DNA of 64,000 nt. Origin: Caldicellulosiruptor danielii (GTDB taxonomy: Bacteria; Bacillota; Thermoanaerobacteria; Caldicellulosiruptorales; Caldicellulosiruptoraceae). This document shows, in pieces, positions 56,882 through 64,000 of this stretch (position 1 is its first letter; the number at the start of each line of letters is the position of its first letter). The position numbers and the translations under genes were made by a program. Below the pieces are notes generated by a model. That model had not been told where the DNA came from. It made no database searches and saw only the letters and a program-made list of their open reading frames with translations. The stretch is from assembly GCF_034343125.1 (NCBI RefSeq), contig NZ_CP139957.1:1139001-1203000 (forward strand). The letters are read 5' to 3'.

Positions 56882-56893
56882 ATAACCAAGTAA
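56882..56893 (+). promoter_or_regulatory. Candidate sulfur operator, shared with cysK
   Basis: ATAACCAAGTAA, identical to 34250-34261 and at nearly the same distance from the -10 box. Its position across the transcription start suits a repressor. Confidence 0.55.
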
Positions 56894-57019
56894 ACTGATA
56901 GAAATTTATAAGTTTAAGTTAAAAACTTGTCTCTGCTCTTTGTTTTTTGAGCGGAAATAAAAAATAATACTAATATAAAGTATTTCGATAAAAATAGTTG
57001 ATATTAGGGAGGCACATAA

Positions 57020-58048
57020 ATGGCAATAAAAAGATATTATAAAGTAGCTGCCTTGATTATACTGCCAATTATTTTGTTATTTCTCCTTTCTGGATGTTAT
57101 GCCAGAAAAGAAGACAAAAATCTTAAAGTAAGAATTGCATTTTTCCCGAATATAACTCATGCCCAAGCGTTGGTAGGCAAAGAACTTGGCATTTTCCAAA
57201 AAAGGATGGGCAATAATGTAAAAGTTGAATATAAAGTTTTCAATGCAGGTCCGGCTGAGATAGAAGCGTTTTTAGCAGATGAGGTTGACATAGGTTATAT
57301 TGGGCCAATTCCTGCGATAAACGGCTTTGAAAAGACAAACGGGGAAATAAAGATTATCGCAGGATCTTCAAATGGAGGCATGATGCTGGTTTCAAGGCAG
57401 GATTTGAATATAAAGAATTTAGATGACTTAAAAGGTAAGAAAATTGCAGTTCCTCAATTTGGGAATACCCAGGATATTGTATTAAGGTTTTTATTAAGCA
57501 AAGCTGGACTCAAAGATACTACCAAAGGCGGAGATGTTGAGATAATTCAAGCTGAAAATCCAGATATTAAAACCTTACTTGATAGAAATCAGATAGATGC
57601 AGCACTTGTTCCTGAACCTTGGGGAACAAGGTTGAGAAAAGAAGTAAATGCCAATGTTGTGCTTGACAGTAGCCAAATAGCACAATACATAGATATTCCT
57701 ACAACAGTAATTATAACTACTTCAAAGTTTTTAAAAGAGCATTCTGATATTGTAGAAAAATTTCTCATAGCACATTTAGAGGTAGCAGATTATATTGAAA
57801 AAAATCCTGAAAAATCATGCAAGATGATAAATAGACAGATTTCTGAGATAACTTCTAAGCCATTGCCTGAAGATGTTTTAAATGAGTCATTCAAAAATAT
57901 CAAACTTACAAGTGAAATACAAAGAGAGTCTTTGGAGAAAGCCATTGAGTCATATTTTGAGTTGGGATACTTAAGAGGAAAACCAAATATTGAAGAATTA
58001 GTTGACACAGAAATTTTAGATAGAATCAAGAACAAAGAGGTGTATTAA
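57020..58048 (+). CDS. ABC transporter substrate-binding lipoprotein, sulfonate/taurine type (SsuA/TauA-like)
   Basis: A 342-residue lipoprotein with signal peptide and lipobox LLSGCYA near residue 27. The NMT1/SsuA-like binding domain shows IAFFPNITHAQALVGKELGIFQ, FNAGPAEIEAFLADEVDIGYIGPIPAIN and VPEPWGTRL. It feeds the next two genes. Sulfonates or sulfate-like sulfur sources fit the operon; nitrate or a thiamine precursor cannot be excluded by sequence. GGGAGG precedes the ATG. Confidence 0.87.
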   Translation: MAIKRYYKVAALIILPIILLFLLSGCYARKEDKNLKVRIAFFPNITHAQALVGKELGIFQKRMGNNVKVEYKVFNAGPAEIEAFLADEVDIGYIGPIPAINGFEKTNGEIKIIAGSSNGGMMLVSRQDLNIKNLDDLKGKKIAVPQFGNTQDIVLRFLLSKAGLKDTTKGGDVEIIQAENPDIKTLLDRNQIDAALVPEPWGTRLRKEVNANVVLDSSQIAQYIDIPTTVIITTSKFLKEHSDIVEKFLIAHLEVADYIEKNPEKSCKMINRQISEITSKPLPEDVLNESFKNIKLTSEIQRESLEKAIESYFELGYLRGKPNIEELVDTEILDRIKNKEVY

Positions 58049-58051
58049 AAA

Positions 58052-58891
58052 TTGGCACTGGTGATTGAAAATGTAAGCAAGAGATTTCAATCAAAAAACA
58101 AAGAAATAAATGTGTTAGAAAAAATAAATTTAGAAGTACAAAATGGAGAGTTTATATGCATTCTCGGTCCATCTGGCTGTGGCAAATCTACACTTTTGAA
58201 TATAATAGCTGGGCTTGAAAAACCCACTGAGGGAAAGGTTTTTTTAAACGGCAGAGAAGTCTTGTCACCCGGGCCAGACAGAGTTGTAATGTTCCAAGAG
58301 TCAGCTTTATTTCCATGGCTAAAAGTCATTGACAATGTTGAATTTGGTATGAAAATACGAGGTGTGCCCAAAAAAGAGAGACATGAAAGGGCGCTTAAAT
58401 ACTTAAAGATGGTTCACCTGACTAAGTTTAAAGACGTTTATGTTCACCAATTATCAGGTGGAATGAAACAAAGAGTTGCATTAGCAAGGGCATTGACGCT
58501 TGACTCTGAAGTTCTTCTTATGGATGAACCTTTTGCAGCACTTGACAGCCAGACAAAAAATATCCTGCTGCTTGAACTTCAGCGAATCTGGTGGGAGACT
58601 AAAAAGACAATTATATTTGTGACACACAATATAGAAGAAGCGGTTCTTTTAGCAGACAAAGTTGTGGTTATGTCTTCAAACCCAGGAAAAATCAAAAAGG
58701 TTTTTGAAATAAGACTTGCAAGGCCGCGACTTCTTGATAATCCTGGCATAGTCTATATGATATCTGCTATTATGAAAGAGTTAAAAGATGAGGTGGAAAA
58801 GATTGCAAAAGCAGAATACGATAGCGATTGGAGTTTTGAAAAGGACACTGTTTTATATAGCTCTGATAGCAGTTTGGGAATTGGTCTATAG
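58052..58891 (+). CDS. ABC transporter ATP-binding protein, SsuB/TauB-like
   Basis: A 279-residue ATPase with Walker A GPSGCGKSTLLNIIAG near residue 38, the Q-loop MFQESALFPWLKV, signature LSGGMKQRVALA and Walker B VLLMDEPFAALD, followed by the typical TKKTIIFVTHNIEEAV. TTG start at 58052, three bases after the binding-protein gene. The C-terminal tail overlaps the permease gene by up to 104 bases. Confidence 0.9.
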   Translation: MALVIENVSKRFQSKNKEINVLEKINLEVQNGEFICILGPSGCGKSTLLNIIAGLEKPTEGKVFLNGREVLSPGPDRVVMFQESALFPWLKVIDNVEFGMKIRGVPKKERHERALKYLKMVHLTKFKDVYVHQLSGGMKQRVALARALTLDSEVLLMDEPFAALDSQTKNILLLELQRIWWETKKTIIFVTHNIEEAVLLADKVVVMSSNPGKIKKVFEIRLARPRLLDNPGIVYMISAIMKELKDEVEKIAKAEYDSDWSFEKDTVLYSSDSSLGIGL

Positions 58892-59597
58892 AATTTTTGT
58901 TGAGCTTTTTAAGATATGGAAACCTTATGTGTTTCCATCTCCTGTATCAGTAGCAGAAACTTTTTTAAGACTTCTGGAGAACAATGTTTTGTTCATAGCA
59001 ATCTGGGCAACAACTAAGAGAATGGTTATAGGTTATTTGATTTCTCTTATTGCGGGAATTATTCTTGGACTTTCAATAGTAAAGTTCGGATTTTTAGATA
59101 GAAATTTAAGACCACTTATTCTTGGTTTTCAGACATTGCCAAGCGTCTGCTGGCTACCATTTGCCATACTATGGTATGGTCTTTCAGAAAAAGCTATTAT
59201 ATTTGTAACTGCGATTGGTTCTCTATTTTCTATAACACTTGCAGTTGAGTCAGGCATTAAAAATGTAAATCCACTTTATATAAAAGCAGCAAAAACGATG
59301 GGTGCAAAAGGCATAACACTTTACTTAAATGTAATAATCCCTGCAAGCCTTCCATATATTATTTCAGGCATGAAACAAGGTTGGTCGTTTGCATTTAGAG
59401 CATTGATGGCAGGTGAGATGCTCTTTGCTACAAAAGGTTTAGGGCAAGTACTCATGGTTGGGAGAGACCTTGCAGATATGAGTCAGGTCATTAGCGTGAT
59501 GATAGTAACAATTATTTTCGGACTTGTTGTAGAAAAGGCAATATTTGGCCCTTTAGAAAATCAGATAAGACTTAGATGGGGCCTTAAAAATACATGA
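58788..59597 (+). CDS. ABC transporter permease, SsuC/TauC-like
   Basis: A 269-residue membrane protein with five or six transmembrane segments. The family loop EAA-type sequence IKAAKTMGAKGITLYLNVIIPASLPYIISGMKQGWSFAFRALMAGEM runs through the middle (given in parts: IKAAKTMGAKG, IPASLPYIISG, GWSFAFRALMAGE). The ATG at 58788 lies inside the ATPase gene; the TTG at 58836, after a GGAG, would shorten the overlap to 56 bases and may be the true start. Confidence 0.88.
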   Translation: MRWKRLQKQNTIAIGVLKRTLFYIALIAVWELVYRIFVELFKIWKPYVFPSPVSVAETFLRLLENNVLFIAIWATTKRMVIGYLISLIAGIILGLSIVKFGFLDRNLRPLILGFQTLPSVCWLPFAILWYGLSEKAIIFVTAIGSLFSITLAVESGIKNVNPLYIKAAKTMGAKGITLYLNVIIPASLPYIISGMKQGWSFAFRALMAGEMLFATKGLGQVLMVGRDLADMSQVISVMIVTIIFGLVVEKAIFGPLENQIRLRWGLKNT

Positions 59598-59633
59598 AAA
59601 AAATGAAAAAATTCATGAGGGAGGTAGAAAAGA

Positions 59634-59843
59634 ATGAAAATTAAGGCAAATGGTAATGAAGTACAAATTGAAAGAGAGATGACAATCTTTGAGATGTTAG
59701 ATGCGTTAAATGTCTCAATGAAAGAATACGTAACAGTGCAGCTCAACGGTCAAATTATCCCCAGAAGTGAATATGATAAGGTTACAGTAAAAGATGGTGA
59801 TGAGGTTGAGTTTTTGTATTTCATGGGAGGGGGACTATTATGA
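59634..59843 (+). CDS. ThiS/MoaD-like sulfur carrier protein with extended C-terminus (HcyS-like)
   Basis: A 69-residue ubiquitin-fold protein. Sulfur carriers end in Gly-Gly, which is adenylated and converted to a thiocarboxylate. This one ends MGGGLL: two leucines follow the glycines, so the tail must be removed to expose the terminal Gly. A JAMM metalloprotease encoded two genes downstream is the obvious enzyme. GGGAGG precedes the ATG, and the TGA overlaps the E1-like gene by four bases. In Wolinella a similar carrier (HcyS) supplies sulfide for homocysteine. Confidence 0.88.
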   Translation: MKIKANGNEVQIEREMTIFEMLDALNVSMKEYVTVQLNGQIIPRSEYDKVTVKDGDEVEFLYFMGGGLL

Positions 59844-60652
59844 AGTTAACAGATACACAACTTGAAAGATACTCAAGGCATATCATCCTAAACGAGGTTG
59901 GTGCAAAAGGACAGCAAAAACTTTTGGAATCTAAGGTTTTGATCATTGGGACCGGGGGACTTGGTTCCCCAGCTGCAATGTTTTTAGCAGCTGCCGGTGT
60001 CGGAACAATCGGACTTGTTGATTTTGACGCGGTTGAGCTTTCCAATCTTCAAAGACAAATAATACATTTTACACCTGATGTAGGCAAGCCAAAAGTAATT
60101 TCTGCGAAGGAAAAGATAAACCAAATGAATCCTGATGTGGAAGTAGTAACTTATCGTGAAATGGTAAATTCAAGGAACATAATAGACATCATCAAGGATA
60201 GAGATTATGATTTTATAATCGACGGTACAGACAACTTTCCAGCAAAATTTTTGATAAACGACGCATGTGTAATGCTAAAAAAACCATTTTCACATGCAGG
60301 TATCATAAGATTTGATGGGCAAACCATGACTTATGTCCCAGAGAAAGGACCATGCTTTAGATGTATCTTTCAAAACCCGCCACCACCTGATGCAGTTCCA
60401 ACTTGCAAGCAGGCAGGAGTTTTAGGTGTGATGGGTGGTATAATTGGCACAATCCAGGCTACAGAAGCAATTAAATATTTGCTTGGAATTGGTGACCTGC
60501 TAACGGGATATATCTTGATTTACAATGCTTTGAAGATGGAATTTAGAAAAGTAAAGATAAACAAGAGAGAAAGCTGTGAGGTATGCGGTGAAAATCCAAC
60601 AATAAAAGAATTAATCGACTATGAGCAACCTCAGTGTGATTTAAAGGGCTAA
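59840..60652 (+). CDS. E1-like adenylyltransferase (ThiF/MoeB/HcyF-like)
   Basis: A 270-residue ATP-dependent enzyme that adenylates the C-terminal glycine of the sulfur carrier. ATP site GTGGLGSPAAMFLAAAGVG near residue 38, the arginine and aspartate region DFDAVELSNLQRQIIH and DGTDNFPAKFLIND, the catalytic cysteine region VPTCKQAGVLGV, and zinc cysteines CFRCIF and CEVCG. Overlaps the carrier gene by ATGA, which couples their translation. Confidence 0.93.
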   Translation: MKLTDTQLERYSRHIILNEVGAKGQQKLLESKVLIIGTGGLGSPAAMFLAAAGVGTIGLVDFDAVELSNLQRQIIHFTPDVGKPKVISAKEKINQMNPDVEVVTYREMVNSRNIIDIIKDRDYDFIIDGTDNFPAKFLINDACVMLKKPFSHAGIIRFDGQTMTYVPEKGPCFRCIFQNPPPPDAVPTCKQAGVLGVMGGIIGTIQATEAIKYLLGIGDLLTGYILIYNALKMEFRKVKINKRESCEVCGENPTIKELIDYEQPQCDLKG

Positions 60653-60671
60653 AGAGAGTTACTTAAGGTAT

Positions 60672-61112
60672 ATGTCAGAAAACAGGAGGGACAAGTTAAA
60701 ATTGATAATATTGCCAAAAACATTATATGATGAGATGTTAAAACATTGTTTAAATTCTTTACCTATAGAGGCGTGTGGACTTCTGGGTGGAGTTATTGAG
60801 GATGAAAAGAGAATTGTCAAGAAAGTTTACTTGCTTACCAATGTAGACAAAAGTCCAGAACATTTTTCAATGGACCCACTTGAACAGTTTGCAGCTGTAA
60901 AAGACATGAGAAAAAATAGCTGGATATTACTTGGCAATTTTCATAGCCATCCCACCACACCTGCAAGGCCGTCTGAAGAGGACAAGAGACTCGCGTTTGA
61001 TAGGAATTTGAGCTATCTTATATTATCACTCATGGACGAAAAGAATCCTGTTCTGAAATCATTTAGAATATACGAAAGCCATGTGGAAGAAGAGCAGATA
61101 CAAATTATTTGA
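60672..61112 (+). CDS. JAMM/MPN+ metalloprotease (HcyD/Mec+-like)
   Basis: A 146-residue zinc isopeptidase-fold protein. The complete JAMM motif is present: Glu in PIEACGLLGG near residue 30 and HSHPTTPARPSEED near residue 90 (His-x-His-x7-Ser-x2-Asp). Such proteins trim residues after Gly-Gly or release amino acids from sulfur carriers (QbsD, Mec+, HcyD). Here the substrate is probably the Gly-Gly-Gly-Leu-Leu tail two genes upstream. Confidence 0.92.
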   Translation: MSENRRDKLKLIILPKTLYDEMLKHCLNSLPIEACGLLGGVIEDEKRIVKKVYLLTNVDKSPEHFSMDPLEQFAAVKDMRKNSWILLGNFHSHPTTPARPSEEDKRLAFDRNLSYLILSLMDEKNPVLKSFRIYESHVEEEQIQII

Positions 61113-61132
61113 AAAAGCAGGGGGTATTTCAA

Positions 61133-62023
61133 GTGAAAGAGGTAAACTATAATGAGCTAAAAAAAGGGGGGTTTATGCGACAGGTCCAAAAAGGTTATTT
61201 TTCTATGAGGCTAAGAGTAGTTGGCGGAAGACTAAGTGCCGAACAATTAAAAAAAATATACGAGGTTGCAAACAAATATGGTAGAGGATATATACACCTG
61301 ACTGCACGACAGGGAGTAGAAATACCATTTATCAAACTGGAGGATATAGAGGCAGTCAAAAAAGAGTTATCAGAAGCAGGCATTGAGCCTGGTGCATGCG
61401 GACCAAGAGTAAGGACAATTACTGCTTGCCAAGGCAGTAGCATTTGCCCAAACGGAATTATAGACACAACAGAGCTTGCAAACGAGTGTGACAAGAGATA
61501 TTATGCCCAGGAACTTCCACACAAATTTAAAATCGGAATAACAGGTTGTGGTAATAATTGCCTTAAAGCTGAGGAAAATGATTTAGGTATAAAAGGAGCA
61601 GTAAAACCTGAGTGGGAAAAGAGCAACTGCACGTTTTGTGGGCTTTGCCAGGCTGTATGTCCAACAAAGGCAATACAAATAGATGAGAAGAATAAAGAGA
61701 TTACCATAGATAGAGACAAGTGCACCTATTGTGGAAGGTGTGTAAAGTCGTGCCCGACTAATTCGTGGAAAGGCAAGCCTGGCTATCTTCTCTATTTTGG
61801 TGGTATGTTTGGAAACAATATAGCACTTGGAAAACAGATTTTGCCAATCCTATTTTCAAAAGAGGATGTTCACAAGGTCATTCAAGCTACACTTGAATTT
61901 TACAAAAAATATGGCAAGCAAGGAGAGAGATTTAGAAATACCATAGAGAGAGTTGGATGGGATATATTCAAAAAAGAGTTAGAAAAAGCAATAGAAAATG
62001 AAAGAGGTGATCTTGATGAGTGA
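61133..62023 (+). CDS. Siroheme sulfite/nitrite reductase with ferredoxin domain
   Basis: A protein of 296 residues. N-terminal ferrodoxin-like half-domain VQKGYFSMRLRVVGGRL and HLTARQGVEIP, then siroheme/4Fe-4S ligands TACQGSSICPNG (Cys-x5-Cys) and TGCGNNCLKAEENDLGIKG (Cys-x3-Cys), an inserted two-cluster ferredoxin (CTFCGLCQAVCP, CTYCGRCVKSCP) and a C-terminal reductase part. It likely makes sulfide from sulfite for the carrier. The frame opens at TTG 61109, but GGGGG stands eight bases before GTG 61133. Confidence 0.9.
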   Translation: MKEVNYNELKKGGFMRQVQKGYFSMRLRVVGGRLSAEQLKKIYEVANKYGRGYIHLTARQGVEIPFIKLEDIEAVKKELSEAGIEPGACGPRVRTITACQGSSICPNGIIDTTELANECDKRYYAQELPHKFKIGITGCGNNCLKAEENDLGIKGAVKPEWEKSNCTFCGLCQAVCPTKAIQIDEKNKEITIDRDKCTYCGRCVKSCPTNSWKGKPGYLLYFGGMFGNNIALGKQILPILFSKEDVHKVIQATLEFYKKYGKQGERFRNTIERVGWDIFKKELEKAIENERGDLDE

Positions 62024-62264
62024 CATCAAAGCTGATGTTTTTTTGGATATTACAAACCTTGTGTGTCCAATGACGTTTGTAAAAGCAAAAGCCACAATGG
62101 AGGACATGGAGGTAGGACAAATCATAGAGATAAGAATGAACGAGAGTGAGCCCATTCAAAATGTTCCGAGAAGCTTAAAAGAAGAAGGTCATGAGATTTT
62201 AAAAGTGATAAATAACAACGATGGGACATATACAGTATTTGTAAAAAAGGGTGGACAAGAATGA
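62016..62264 (+). CDS. TusA/SirA-like sulfurtransferase
   Basis: An 82-residue protein with the TusA fold. The active cysteine lies in NLVCPMTFVKAKATMEDM (Cys-Pro-x-Thr, where TusA has Cys-Pro-x-Pro). It probably relays sulfur in the same pathway. ATG 62016 follows GAGGTG; it overlaps both the reductase end and the metY start, showing tight coupling. Confidence 0.88.
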   Translation: MSDIKADVFLDITNLVCPMTFVKAKATMEDMEVGQIIEIRMNESEPIQNVPRSLKEEGHEILKVINNNDGTYTVFVKKGGQE

Positions 62265-63490
62265 GATTTAATACTTCTTTGATTCACGGAAATATTGGAC
62301 CAAAAGAAGAAAGGGGTTCAACAAATATTCCAATATACCTGTGTAATTCTTTCCAATACGAAACTGCACACGAACTGGAAGAGGTTTTTTCTGGCAAAAA
62401 ACCAGGTTTTGTGTATACAAGGATTAATAATCCTACAGTTGAGGCATTTGAAAGGAGAATAGCATTTTTAGAAGAAGGCATTGCTGCTGTTGCCACATCG
62501 TCTGGCATGGCAGCAATTGCCTTAGCAATATTGAATTTGGTAAGAAGTGGAGATGAAATCGTCTCAGCAAGCGGCATTTTTGGTGGCACATATTCACTGT
62601 TCAAATCATTTGAGAGTTTTGGTATCAAAACAAGATTTGTAGAGGATAGTAGCATTGAAAGCTTTGAAAAGCATATAACAGACAAAACTAAAGTAATTTT
62701 TATAGAAACAATAGGAAATCCAAAACTTGATGTTCCAAATATCAGGCAAATAGCTGACCTTGCACATGAGTATGGTATTGCACTTGTTGTTGATAGCACT
62801 GTCACAACACCGTATCTTGTAAAACCCATAAAACTTGGTGCTGATGTAGTAGTTCATTCTACGTCAAAGTTTATAAATGGAAGCGGCAGCTGTATTGGCG
62901 GAATTATAGTTGCAAGCAGCAACATGAAAATTGATTATGATAGGTATCCGCTTATTAAGGAATACAAAAAATACGGAGAATTTGCGTACATTGCACGACT
63001 TCGAAATAACCTGCTTAAAGATTTTGGTGCCTGTATATCGCCTTTTAATGCATTTTTAAATACAATCGGGCTCGAAACTCTTGGTGTTCGTATGCAAAAG
63101 ATTTGCGAGAATGCTCTTTGCCTTGCCAAGGCCCTAAAGGAAAATAAGAAGGTAGTTTCAATAAATTATCCTGGGCTTGAGGAAAGTATATATTATCAGC
63201 TTGCAACAGAACAGTTTGGAGGCAAATATGGAGCAATTTTGACAATACGGGTTGGAACAAAAGAGAATGCTTTTAAAGTGATAGATTCCTTACGATATGC
63301 CATAAACTCAACCAATATAGGAGATGTAAGGACACTTGTTGTACATCCTGCATCAACTATATATGTAGGTTTTTCTGCTGAAGAAAAAGAAGCTATGGGT
63401 GTTTATGAAGATATGATAAGAATATGTGTTGGTCTTGAGGATGTAGAAGACATAATAGAAGATTTTTACCAGGCACTTGAAAAGATTTAA
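62261..63490 (+). CDS. metY: O-acetylhomoserine sulfhydrylase-type PLP enzyme
   Basis: A 409-residue Cys/Met-metabolism PLP enzyme. PLP lysine in VVHSTSKFINGSGSCIGG near residue 207, SSGMAAIALAIL near 87 and ETIGNPKLDVPNI near 150. Members make homocysteine from O-acetylhomoserine and sulfide, or, in Wolinella, from a carrier thiocarboxylate. The C-terminal RTLVVHPASTIYVGFSAEEKEAMGV fits MetY or cystathionine gamma-synthase. Context favours MetY using the carrier. Overlaps the TusA gene by ATGA. Confidence 0.92.
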   Translation: MRFNTSLIHGNIGPKEERGSTNIPIYLCNSFQYETAHELEEVFSGKKPGFVYTRINNPTVEAFERRIAFLEEGIAAVATSSGMAAIALAILNLVRSGDEIVSASGIFGGTYSLFKSFESFGIKTRFVEDSSIESFEKHITDKTKVIFIETIGNPKLDVPNIRQIADLAHEYGIALVVDSTVTTPYLVKPIKLGADVVVHSTSKFINGSGSCIGGIIVASSNMKIDYDRYPLIKEYKKYGEFAYIARLRNNLLKDFGACISPFNAFLNTIGLETLGVRMQKICENALCLAKALKENKKVVSINYPGLEESIYYQLATEQFGGKYGAILTIRVGTKENAFKVIDSLRYAINSTNIGDVRTLVVHPASTIYVGFSAEEKEAMGVYEDMIRICVGLEDVEDIIEDFYQALEKI

Positions 63491-63532
63491 AAGGGTATGC
63501 CTACCAAAACTAAAGAAGGGTGATAAAATAAG

Positions 63533-64000
63533 ATGAACTTTGAAGTGAAGATGCTAAAAACTGACGTACTCATAATTGGTGGTGGAACGGCTGGGTGTTT
63601 TGCTGCAGTAACAATTGCTGAAAAAGCGCCAAACGTGAGTGTTTTGATTGCAGAAAAGGCAAACATTAAGCGAAGTGGATGTCTTGCTGCAGGTGTCAAT
63701 GCTCTCAATGCCTATATCACAGAAGGAGAAACTCCCGAGACGTACTTGCAGTATGTCAAGGAGGATTACGAAAATATCGTAAGAGAAGATTTGGTATACA
63801 CTATGGCCTTAAGATTAAATGAGGTTACAAAGAAGATTGAAGATATGGGGCTTGTCATTTTAAAAGACTCGAATGGAAAGTATTTAGCAAGGGGTAAAAG
63901 AAACATAAAAATAAACGGCGAAAATATAAAACCAATTTTGGCAAAAGCAGTTGAGAGTAAAAAAAATATTAGAGTGCTCAATCATGTAAATATAATTGAT
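63533..64000 (+). CDS. AprA-like FAD flavoprotein (3' truncated by the window)
   Basis: The N-terminal 156 residues of an FAD-binding oxidoreductase. The dinucleotide site is TDVLIIGGGTAGCFAAVTIAE near residue 10, followed by EKANIKRSGCLAAGVNALNAYI, which resembles the alpha subunit of adenylylsulfate reductase. Coupled to a sulfite reductase in the same operon, it would reduce APS to sulfite. Fumarate reductase-type flavoproteins are the alternative. GGGTGAT precedes ATG 63533. The open frame runs off the window end. Confidence 0.85.
   Translation, partial: MNFEVKMLKTDVLIIGGGTAGCFAAVTIAEKAPNVSVLIAEKANIKRSGCLAAGVNALNAYITEGETPETYLQYVKEDYENIVREDLVYTMALRLNEVTKKIEDMGLVILKDSNGKYLARGKRNIKINGENIKPILAKAVESKKNIRVLNHVNIID

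Noticed and set aside
58788-58891. Frameshift between the SsuB-like and SsuC-like genes
   Set aside because: Both proteins are complete in their conserved parts. A later TTG start for the permease explains most of the overlap.
62284-62829. 181-residue minus-strand ORF opposite metY
   Set aside because: Shadow of the PLP enzyme; no ribosome site.
1-64000. CRISPR array, rRNA or tRNA genes
   Set aside because: No regularly spaced direct repeats, rRNA blocks or tRNA-like cloverleaf with T-loop consensus were noticed on either strand. No software scan was possible.

Overview
This 64-kb window is AT-rich bacterial chromosome with mostly plus-strand, co-directional operons. Housekeeping genes are of low-GC Gram-positive type: recR-yaaL-bofA order, fapR-plsX-fab, smc-ftsY, spoVS. 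It also carries a reverse gyrase and an archaeal-style NurA/HerA/Mre11/Rad50 operon, which points to an extreme thermophile. A Caldicellulosiruptor-like member of the Firmicutes fits best; this is inference from content, not from a database match. No rRNA, tRNA or CRISPR array was seen.

Layout. 1-2.4 kb: an aminotransferase (truncated by the window edge) and purB. 2.5-5.9 kb (minus): reverse gyrase. 6.0-9.6 kb (minus): a lysine-pathway operon (asd-dapA-dapB-ACT protein) behind a lysine riboswitch and intrinsic terminator. 9.7-10.9 kb: a HEPN/MNT toxin-antitoxin-like pair followed closely by ispF. 10.9-18.3 kb: nurA, a small HAS-barrel-like protein, herA, sbcD/mre11 and sbcC/rad50, a complete double-strand-break resection operon. 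18.4-19.9 kb: ybaB, recR, yaaL, bofA. 19.8-23.3 kb: a membrane protein, a sugar epimerase, two small proteins and galU. 23.3-29.4 kb: fapR with its own operator, then plsX-fabH-fabD-fabG-acpP-fabF. 29.4-31.1 kb: rnc (with a frame disruption exactly at an A AAA AAG heptamer) and a radical SAM gene. 31.1-38.6 kb: a block that separates rnc/radical-SAM from smc/ftsY; it holds pstSCA behind four phased PhoP-like repeats (no pstB), spoVS, cysK, an HD protein and metNIQ. 38.7-43.2 kb: smc-ftsY. 43.2-46.5 kb: an HcpR-type regulator divergent from a ferredoxin gene and hcp, with a palindrome between them. 46.6-52.6 kb: DUF2294, an unknown protein, a DUF4914 P-loop protein, purK-purE and an MFS transporter. 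52.6-57 kb: accessory, decayed DNA with a secreted protein and a heavily frameshifted IS110-family element whose upstream region has the folding expected of a bridge RNA. 57-64 kb: a sulfur-assimilation operon.

The last operon joins a sulfonate/taurine-type ABC transporter to a ThiS-like sulfur carrier, an E1-like adenylyltransferase, a JAMM metalloprotease, a siroheme reductase, a TusA-like protein, a MetY-type sulfhydrylase and the start of an AprA-like flavoprotein. This matches the protein-thiocarboxylate route to homocysteine described in Wolinella. The carrier ends in Gly-Gly-Gly-Leu-Leu, so the JAMM protease probably trims it first. The promoters of this operon and of the distant cysK share an identical 12-mer just downstream of the -10 box, suggesting one sulfur regulator controls both.
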